Shown one piece after another: positions 55,205 to 61,534 of a stretch of DNA of 64,000 nucleotides (within the stretch, counting starts at the first letter, position 1; each line of letters starts with the position of its first letter). Origin of the DNA: Pseudomonas sp. 6D_7.1_Bac1. GTDB taxonomy: Bacteria > Pseudomonadota > Gammaproteobacteria > Pseudomonadales > Pseudomonadaceae. The stretch lies in contig NZ_JANLNW010000064.1 in the NCBI RefSeq assembly GCF_025465945.1, forward strand, positions 1-64,000. The letters are read 5' to 3'. Made by a program: the position numbers and the translations under genes. The notes below the pieces were generated by a model, which saw only the letters and a list, made by a program, of their open reading frames with translations, was not told the origin of the DNA and ran no database searches.

Positions 55205-56988
55205 GACGACACCGCCTGTTCCTTGGCCTGTTCATAGCCGCCCAGCGCCCACAGTCTGGCGTAGCGGCCTTTGCGGGCGAGCAGTTCGTGGTGACGTCCC
55301 TGCTCGCAGATCGTACCGTCGTCGATCAGAATGATCTGGTCGGCATGCTTCACCGTATCGAGTCGGTGGGCGATCACCATCAAGGTGCGACCCTGGGCGA
55401 ATCGCGACAGCGCTTGCTGGAGCTTCACCTCGTTCTCGGCATCGGCTGCCGCCGTGGCTTCATCAAGCACCAGTACCGGCGGGTCCAATAGCACGGCACG
55501 GGCGATACTCACGCGCTGCAACTCGCCGCCGGAGAGCTGCGCATCCTCGCCGATCACCGAGTCATAACCCCGCGGCAAGGCGAGGATGCGCTCGTGAATG
55601 CTTGCGGTGCGCGCTGCGTCTTCGATTTCCTGCTGGCTGGCCGAGGGCCGACCCAAGGCGATGTTGTCGCGCAGGCTGGCATGGATAAGACGCACTTCCT
55701 GCAGCACAAAACCGATGCGCCGGTACAATTGCGCGCTCTCGATCTGCCTGATGTCGACGCCGCCCAGGGTAATGCGCCCTTCAGTCGGATCGAAGAAGCG
55801 CAGCAGCAGGCGTGCCAATGTCGACTTGCCGGAGCCGGAAGCACCGACAATCGCCGTCACGGTACCGGGCTTGAGGGTGAAGCCAATGTCCTTGAGCACC
55901 GGGTTCTGGCCGTCGTAGCTATAGCCGAGTTGCTCGACGCGAATTTCGGCATTTTCGGGCAACTGCGGTGACTTGCCCGCCAGGGTTTCCAGTACCGGCG
56001 TTTCCAGCAGCGTATGCACACGTTGGGCAGCGGCGGTGGCATTGTTCAGGTCGTGGGTGATGTAGCTCAACAGCAGCAGTGGCGCACAGATGCCCGGCGC
56101 CACCAAGACGAAGGGCAAGACCTCTACCGGCGTGATCCAGCCCAGGCTTACCAACAAAGTGCCGAAGGCCAGCACCACCCCGAGTACCGCAACCGGGGTA
56201 ATCATTGCATGGGCGTTGGCCATCGCGCTGACCAGCGGCCGTGTGAAGTCGGTGAACGCCTCGGCGAAGGCATCCACCGCCCCACGGTAGCTGCCATGAG
56301 CCTTGCCCTCGACACCGAAGGCCTTGACCACGGGAATGCCGTTGACGAACTCAACCACTGCGTTGTTGATACGTGCCATACCGGCGCCGAACGATTGCAT
56401 GTTCGCCCCACTGGCCTTGGTAGCCCTGGAGAAAAACAGGAAAAACAGCGGGAATGGCAGCAAGGAGACAATTGCCATGCGCCAGTCCATGGCAAACAGG
56501 TACAGGATGGCGATGAGGATCGCACCCACGGTACGGCCCAGCGTGGTAAAGAAATGCGCAGTCAGGCTGTGCAGCGTACCGATGTCATCCTGCATTGCCT
56601 GTTTGACTTCGCCCGAAGCCCGGCTGGTGAACCAGCCCAGCGGCACCTTGGCCAGTCGACGGGTAATCGCCAAACGCAAATGGCCGGTGATGTGATTGTC
56701 GGCCAGGTGCGCGACCATCTCGGCCACCGAAATCAACGTCATGCCGAGGAACAGGCACACGAGGCTGACGCTGACAACCCGCCAGACCTGATCCTGCATC
56801 TGGACCCAGCCGGTAGCCGCCTCGGCCTGCCCCATCGAGAACTGTGCGATATGGGCGATGCCTGCCAGGGGCACCATCGTCAGCATGGTCCCGATGGCGG
56901 CCAGTACCGCGGCGACAATCAGCCGGCCGCGTACGGGTCTCAGTATCCCGGATACCGAGCCGGCGGCGGGTTTGTCTTTAACACTCAT
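55198..56988 (-). CDS. ABC transporter permease-ATPase, YbtQ/PchI/BarB-type subunit
   Basis: 596-residue half-transporter, first gene of the six-gene operon. The membrane domain includes GWFTSRASGEVKQAMQDDIG, typical of the YbtP/IrtB group. The ATPase has Walker A GASGSGKST, signature LSGGELQR, Walker B VLVLDEA and VIAHRLDT. CAGGAGAG stands before the ATG. A shared ECF-like promoter element lies about 90 bases upstream. Direction of transport (import of ferric siderophore or export of the apo form) cannot be told from sequence. Confidence 0.85.
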   Translation of the reverse strand: MSVKDKPAAGSVSGILRPVRGRLIVAAVLAAIGTMLTMVPLAGIAHIAQFSMGQAEAATGWVQMQDQVWRVVSVSLVCLFLGMTLISVAEMVAHLADNHITGHLRLAITRRLAKVPLGWFTSRASGEVKQAMQDDIGTLHSLTAHFFTTLGRTVGAILIAILYLFAMDWRMAIVSLLPFPLFFLFFSRATKASGANMQSFGAGMARINNAVVEFVNGIPVVKAFGVEGKAHGSYRGAVDAFAEAFTDFTRPLVSAMANAHAMITPVAVLGVVLAFGTLLVSLGWITPVEVLPFVLVAPGICAPLLLLSYITHDLNNATAAAQRVHTLLETPVLETLAGKSPQLPENAEIRVEQLGYSYDGQNPVLKDIGFTLKPGTVTAIVGASGSGKSTLARLLLRFFDPTEGRITLGGVDIRQIESAQLYRRIGFVLQEVRLIHASLRDNIALGRPSASQQEIEDAARTASIHERILALPRGYDSVIGEDAQLSGGELQRVSIARAVLLDPPVLVLDEATAAADAENEVKLQQALSRFAQGRTLMVIAHRLDTVKHADQIILIDDGTICEQGRHHELLARKGRYARLWALGGYEQAKEQAVSSC

Positions 56989-57076
56989 GAGCTCTCCTGA
57001 ATAACCACTGCCGGCAGCCTGAAGGCATACCTGACTTCCGTTGTGTTCGAGCGTTTTGCGCGTTGCGTACCTTGTA

Positions 57077-57105
57077 TTCCGAACAGCGACGCAAAATCCT
57101 CAATC
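57077..57105 (-). promoter_or_regulatory. Candidate ECF-sigma promoter of the siderophore transport operon
   Basis: The minus strand reads GATTGAGGATTT, then T, GCGT, a variable stretch and CGGAA, with the same 16-base spacing from TTGAGG to CGGAA as before the receptor gene. The predicted start is about 80 bases before the operon's first ATG. It lies in the gap between the sigma gene and the operon, so the sigma factor would act on the gene right after its own. Confidence 0.6.
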
Positions 57106-57149
57106 GAAATACCGATTAATCCGTTCGCCGCCGTGAACCGAACGACCGA

Positions 57150-57668
57150 TCACAGGCCAACCCCCGATGCAAATGGGTGACAGGCCCGAAGGCCCGCAGC
57201 GATGTACTTTTCGACGGAGGACACCGACACCTTCAACTCGGCCGCGATATCCCGGTGACCCATGCCATGCAACTTGCACAGCAGCAGCGCTTCGCGGGCC
57301 TTGGGTGGCTTGTTATGCAAGGCAACATCGATCTGAGCCAGGGCTTCGGAGGCCAGCGCGCGAACTTCTTCTGATGGCACCAGAGGCTCGGCTTGTTGCA
57401 TTAGCCCTTCCAGATGGCTGACCTCAAGATGACGGCGGCGATACAGGTCTATCACCATTCCTTTGGCGATTTGGGTCAGATGACTGCGTGGGTTCTCGGT
57501 CGAGGGAACCCGGCCTTTCCTGATGAGGTTGAGATAGACATCATGGGCGAGATCCGCGGCATCCACCGAACTGCCCAGCTTGCGACGCAACAAACTGCAC
57601 AACCAGCGGTGATGGTCGACATACAGTTTTTCAAATTGCGCCTTGGACGCGAACGCTCCGTTGTCCAC
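57150..57668 (-). CDS. ECF RNA polymerase sigma factor (FecI/PvdS-like iron-starvation group)
   Basis: 172-residue ECF sigma factor. Region 2 is LYVDHHRWLCSLLRRKLGSS then DAADLAHDVYLNLIRKG, and region 4 is ALLLCKLHGMGHRDIAAELK then VSVSSVEKYIAAGL, both FecI-like. The start is a GTG with AGGAGAGG upstream. No FecR anti-sigma gene lies on either side and the nearby receptor has no STN domain. It therefore resembles PvdS-type sigma factors controlled through their own expression. A possible Fur box precedes it. Confidence 0.9.
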   Translation of the reverse strand: MDNGAFASKAQFEKLYVDHHRWLCSLLRRKLGSSVDAADLAHDVYLNLIRKGRVPSTENPRSHLTQIAKGMVIDLYRRRHLEVSHLEGLMQQAEPLVPSEEVRALASEALAQIDVALHNKPPKAREALLLCKLHGMGHRDIAAELKVSVSSVEKYIAAGLRACHPFASGVGL

Positions 57669-57718
57669 AACACCTCTCCTGAGAAGATGGCCTTCGCGAT
57701 CAGATTTTGACTAATGCG

Positions 57719-57737
57719 AATAGGTATGATTATTATT
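57719..57737. promoter_or_regulatory. Possible Fur box in the sigma/NRPS divergent region
   Basis: AATAGGTATGATTATTATT (minus-strand reading AATAATAATCATACCTATT) matches the 19-bp Fur consensus at 12 positions and sits about 50 bases upstream of the sigma factor start. Iron repression of the sigma gene is the simplest reading. Confidence 0.45.
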
Positions 57738-57821
57738 TAACATCATACGGTGTTCATGGAGCCCCTGCAATGCGACCTGCTTGCAACTCCTCTGACGCCC
57801 GGGATCCTGGGCGTTACACCA

Positions 57822-57850
57822 GACCGAGGATAGGTCTGTCGGCACTCGGT
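57822..57850 (+). promoter_or_regulatory. Weak ECF-like element before the C-PCP-C gene
   Basis: GACCGAGGAT followed 15 bases later by CGGT resembles the two stronger elements in this locus but has one extra spacer base and fewer matches. Its position leaves a leader of about 40 bases before the ATG at 57898. Confidence 0.35.
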
Positions 57851-57897
57851 GCCACCTCTACTTCTTACTGTTCAGTTTGATAAGGCGGGAAATTTCC

Positions 57898-60066
57898 ATG
57901 ATGGAACTCAGTCCAGATTCGTTACCGAAGCAATCTGTTAACGGTCACGAAGAGCATATCTGGCTCTTGCAGCAACAATACCCCGAACGCATCCTCAAAC
58001 ACCTGAGCGCCTGGCGACTCGACGCTGATGTCAATCTTTCAAGGCTCGAGCTGGCGATCAAGACCGTCATCGAGACACTGCCCGATCTGAATGCGCGCTA
58101 TCAGTTCAACGACGACGGTGAAGTGGACAAAGTCCACGCCAGTGACTGGCAATCCTGCGTTGAACTCATTCGCTCACACTCCGACGCCGAAGCCACCGAG
58201 CAATTGCTCTCGCGGCAATCGGCACCGTGGGACGCGCAAAGCCAGCCGCCGTTCAAGGCACTGATGATTCAAACCGGGCAGAACGTTATCCTGGCGTTCG
58301 TGATCCATCAGATCCTCGACCAGACCTGCCAGGAGATCGACCTGTATCGCGGGGTCCTGAATGCCTATGTCGGTCACTCGACCAGCGACACCCCCTGGTT
58401 GCGCCGTCAGGCAGATGGCAAGGTTGCAGCGCCAGCAGCCAGTGTACCCAGCGCCCAGCCAGCGGCCGACAGCAATGAAGTCGCGACGATTATCCTTGGC
58501 GAATTCCGCGGCGCCCTGGCCGAGCCCGACATGCAACTTACGGATGACTTCTTTGATTTCGGCGGCCATTCCCTGCTGGCCACCCGCATCATTGGCAAGC
58601 TGTTGAGCAACCACAGCATTGAAGTCCAGTTCAATGACTTTTTCAGCGCCCCTACGGCCGCAGCCCTGGCATCACGCGCCCAGGTCATTGCGCAAAACAA
58701 CCCGGTGACATCTGCGGCAGGCCTGCCGCAAGACGTGCAGCGCGCGCCTTTTGCCCTGGCCCAGGCCTCCCTTGGGCGGGCCTATGTCGCCTATGAGTTC
58801 GGGACGATTTTCAACCTGCCCTTTGCCTTGGATTTCCTCGATAACGTGGATGAAGCGCTATTCGAGCAAGCCTTCAGCGACCTGCTGAAACGCCATGCCA
58901 GCCTGCGCACGACCTTCCACTTCCAGAAGGATGAGGCGTACCAGCAAATCGTGCCGATTGCGCAACTGTCCCACTACAAATGGTTCTGGCCTAGCCATGA
59001 GAGCCAAGGGGCAACGCTGGAAAGCGAAGCCTCTTATCAGTTCGACCTGGCCCGCGAATTGCCCCTCAGGGTTCGCTTCATTTACGACTCGCAGCGCAAG
59101 CGCCAAACCCTGTCTTTGTTGATCCATCACATGGCCATTGATGAATGGTCGCTCAACGTCATGATGGAAGAACTGGCCCAGGCCTACCTCGCCCGTGCCG
59201 CCGACAAAGCGCCGACCTGGAAAGCGCCTGCACGGTCATTCCACGAATTCGCCGCGCAAGAACAGAGTACCGGCGTCAATCAGCGGCATCTCGACTATTG
59301 GACGAGCATGTTGCATGATGCAACCCGCCACTTGGCGCTGCCCTCCCCTGACCATCAGGCGAGCGCGTCTGCCAATGCCGCTTCGATGAAGGCTCAATGG
59401 TTCGAAATCAAACCCGACCAGGACCTCACCGATAACCTGTATGCCTTCGCCAGACAGAACAACTCGTCGCTGTTCGGCGTGGTCTATACGGCCATTGCGC
59501 TGTCCCTGCATAAACTGGGTGGCTTGCAAGATCTGGTGATCGGCACATCGGCTTCCGGGCGAACCGACCCCGGGTTTTATGAGACGGTCGGTTACTTCAC
59601 CACCATGGTGGCGCACCGGGTGCAGTTCGATCCTCAGCAGGCAGTGGGCACGCTGATCGAAAACGTCACCCACCTGATCAATGACTCCATGGCCTATGCC
59701 GATGTGCCGCTGGAGTTGATTCAACAGGCCTTGGGTATGACGGCTGCGGACGGCCTGCTGTTCGACGTCTATATCCAGATTCATGCCAACAACGCCTTGA
59801 ACGGCACCTTGAGCACGCCAGACGCAGGAACGATCCGCTACCGACAGATTGATCCGGACAAGAACCAATCGATGTTCGGTATTCAATTCGAGATCATGGA
59901 AAACCTGATCGACGGCAAACGCTCACTGCGCCTGGTGATCACCTACCGTTCGGATCGTTACAGCGCCGAACAGATGGCACGCCTCAGCGCCATGATCGAT
60001 CACGTGTTCGCACTCTTCACAACGCCCGATGCAGCCGGCATCGCCCTGGATCATATCCGCGCATAA
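57898..60066 (+). CDS. NRPS protein: half condensation domain, carrier protein, condensation domain
   Basis: 722-residue NRPS subunit without an adenylation domain. Residues 1-165 look like only the N-terminal lobe of a condensation domain, with the HHxxxDG motif reduced to IHQILDQ near 136-142. An Ala/Pro-rich linker (172-192) leads to an intact carrier domain with DDFFDFGGHSLL, phosphopantetheine site Ser225. A complete condensation domain (about 285-720) has HHMAIDE (His411 as catalytic base). It lies convergent to the hydroxylase and the heterocyclisation module. It probably accepts an aminoacyl group loaded in trans and condenses it with a free amine. This recalls the split assembly lines of acinetobactin and pseudomonine. 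ATG at 57898 after GGCGGGA. Confidence 0.85.
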   Translation: MMELSPDSLPKQSVNGHEEHIWLLQQQYPERILKHLSAWRLDADVNLSRLELAIKTVIETLPDLNARYQFNDDGEVDKVHASDWQSCVELIRSHSDAEATEQLLSRQSAPWDAQSQPPFKALMIQTGQNVILAFVIHQILDQTCQEIDLYRGVLNAYVGHSTSDTPWLRRQADGKVAAPAASVPSAQPAADSNEVATIILGEFRGALAEPDMQLTDDFFDFGGHSLLATRIIGKLLSNHSIEVQFNDFFSAPTAAALASRAQVIAQNNPVTSAAGLPQDVQRAPFALAQASLGRAYVAYEFGTIFNLPFALDFLDNVDEALFEQAFSDLLKRHASLRTTFHFQKDEAYQQIVPIAQLSHYKWFWPSHESQGATLESEASYQFDLARELPLRVRFIYDSQRKRQTLSLLIHHMAIDEWSLNVMMEELAQAYLARAADKAPTWKAPARSFHEFAAQEQSTGVNQRHLDYWTSMLHDATRHLALPSPDHQASASANAASMKAQWFEIKPDQDLTDNLYAFARQNNSSLFGVVYTAIALSLHKLGGLQDLVIGTSASGRTDPGFYETVGYFTTMVAHRVQFDPQQAVGTLIENVTHLINDSMAYADVPLELIQQALGMTAADGLLFDVYIQIHANNALNGTLSTPDAGTIRYRQIDPDKNQSMFGIQFEIMENLIDGKRSLRLVITYRSDRYSAEQMARLSAMIDHVFALFTTPDAAGIALDHIRA

Positions 60067-60074
60067 ACCTCAAC

Positions 60075-60113
60075 CAGGGTCTTGGTAACGCCAGAGGTGT
60101 TAACAAGACCCTG
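60075..60113. terminator. Hairpin between convergent siderophore genes
   Basis: CAGGGTCTTG pairs perfectly with CAAGACCCTG, extended by TAAC with GTTA, around a central loop. It lies in the 58-bp gap between two convergent stops and probably serves both transcripts. There is no long U-tract. Confidence 0.65.
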
Positions 60114-60124
60114 CACATCAAGCT

Positions 60125-61444
60125 CTACGCCTCATGCATCCCGTAGCGCTGGAACGAAGAGCGCTTGGGCAAGCGGTAGTGCGCTCGACCGAGTAACTGG
60201 TTGGCAATCGTCGCATTGCGAATCGCAGCTATCCCGAGATCCGGTGAACCAACACCATGCTGGAAGATCTCCGCGTTCTGCACGAAAATACGGCCCGTGC
60301 CTTTGTCGCAGCGGCGCGCCGTAAAATCTTCCTGGACGATACAGTCACCATATTCATCGGTTTCAAGCACGGCGCCCTTGAGCCGCTCAAACCACTGCGG
60401 CCAGGCATGCCCGTATCCCGTCGCGGCAACAATGGCATCCGCTTCGAGGGTGCTGGTCTGATCCAGTTCGCGGTGCCGGTAGGCAATTCGCAGCGTACCG
60501 TCGACATACTCCACGGTCTCGACCTCGCAGTTGGAAAGCAACGTCAGCCCCGTATCACTGCCGCCAATCGAGCGTTCGTAGATCAGGTCGTAGATCTGGG
60601 CAATGGTCGAAAAACTGATGCCCTTGTACAGCAACCCCTGCCCCGCAACGATCTCTCGGCGACGCTCTCGTGGAATACTGTGGAAGTACTCCATATAGGA
60701 TGGCGTAAAGCACTCCTGCCCAAGTTTTGAATACTCCATGGGGTGGAAGCCTGGCGAACGCGTGATCCAGCGAATCGAAGCACCGGCCGCGATCCGCTCG
60801 GGGGTCAACTCGTTGAACAATGCCAGCACGCACTCCGCTGCACTCTGGCCGGAGCCAATGACCGTGACCCGCCGGCACTGCGCCAACTGCTCCTGCCTTT
60901 TGCCGAACTCCGCCGAATGCATGACCGGCGCCGTGCTCTTGAGCTGGGCCCACTTCGGCAACAGCGGCACGGTGCCGACGCCAATCGCCAGGTCCCGGCT
61001 GTAGTAATGGCGTTTGAAGCCGGACACGGACTGGCTTTCAATCAGGAATCGGTCAACGCTCGCGTCATAGCTCACATCACAGATGTCTTCGCCGAAGTGG
61101 CAGGCGGGCAACTGCTGCGACGCCCATCGACAGTAATGGTCGTACTCGCGCCGCGGTACCTGAAAGTTCTCGTAGTAATAGAACTGGTAAAGGCGATCGT
61201 GTTGATGCAGGTAGTTCAAGTAACTCAGTTGATGCGTGGGGTCCGCCATCGTCACCAGGTCCGCCAGGAAGGGAACCTGAAGCGTCGTGCCTGGCAAGAG
61301 AAGCCCTTCATGCCAGCGAAATTCCGCTTTGCGATCGAGGAAAATACCCGTCACGCCAGGGTGTTTAGACAGTAATGCAGCCAACCCGAGGTTAAAGGGC
61401 CCAATGCCAACACCGGCAATATCTACAGTGGGTATATCCGTCAT
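60125..61444 (-). CDS. FAD/NADPH N-monooxygenase for siderophore hydroxamate (IucD/BasC/PvdA family)
   Basis: 439-residue flavin N-hydroxylase. The FAD motif is GVGIGPFNLGLAALL, with the family's RWHEGLLLPGTTLQVPFLAD, a second nucleotide motif VTVIGSGQSAAECVLALF for NADPH, and ADAIVAATGYGHAWP near the C-terminus. Relatives hydroxylate lysine, ornithine, cadaverine or histamine. Overall it reads closer to the IucD/BasC side than to PvdA (inference by eye). The ATG at 61444 (MTDIPTVD) has GGGAG nine bases upstream; an ATG three codons earlier sits on the ribosome site. It follows the heterocyclisation module by 90 bases, an arrangement like basD-basC. It supplies an N-hydroxyamine ligand. Confidence 0.88.
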   Translation of the reverse strand: MTDIPTVDIAGVGIGPFNLGLAALLSKHPGVTGIFLDRKAEFRWHEGLLLPGTTLQVPFLADLVTMADPTHQLSYLNYLHQHDRLYQFYYYENFQVPRREYDHYCRWASQQLPACHFGEDICDVSYDASVDRFLIESQSVSGFKRHYYSRDLAIGVGTVPLLPKWAQLKSTAPVMHSAEFGKRQEQLAQCRRVTVIGSGQSAAECVLALFNELTPERIAAGASIRWITRSPGFHPMEYSKLGQECFTPSYMEYFHSIPRERRREIVAGQGLLYKGISFSTIAQIYDLIYERSIGGSDTGLTLLSNCEVETVEYVDGTLRIAYRHRELDQTSTLEADAIVAATGYGHAWPQWFERLKGAVLETDEYGDCIVQEDFTARRCDKGTGRIFVQNAEIFQHGVGSPDLGIAAIRNATIANQLLGRAHYRLPKRSSFQRYGMHEA

Positions 61445-61534
61445 CCGATCCATCTCCCTAAGGACTGCTGTTTGGGTAGAAGGGAGTGCGCTCTGTGGCG
61501 CCCCACTCCCTCCACATCAATATTTTTCAAACGC

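Noticed and set aside
56014..57000. Plus-strand frame of 328 codons opposite the YbtQ-type ABC gene
   Set aside because: Shadow of an ABC transporter gene whose Walker and signature motifs are intact on the minus strand.
60125..61444. Ornithine N5-hydroxylase PvdA of pyoverdine synthesis
   Set aside because: Same family, but no pyoverdine genes are nearby and the neighbours (Cy-A module, FatDC-type transport) fit a BasC/IucD-type role better.
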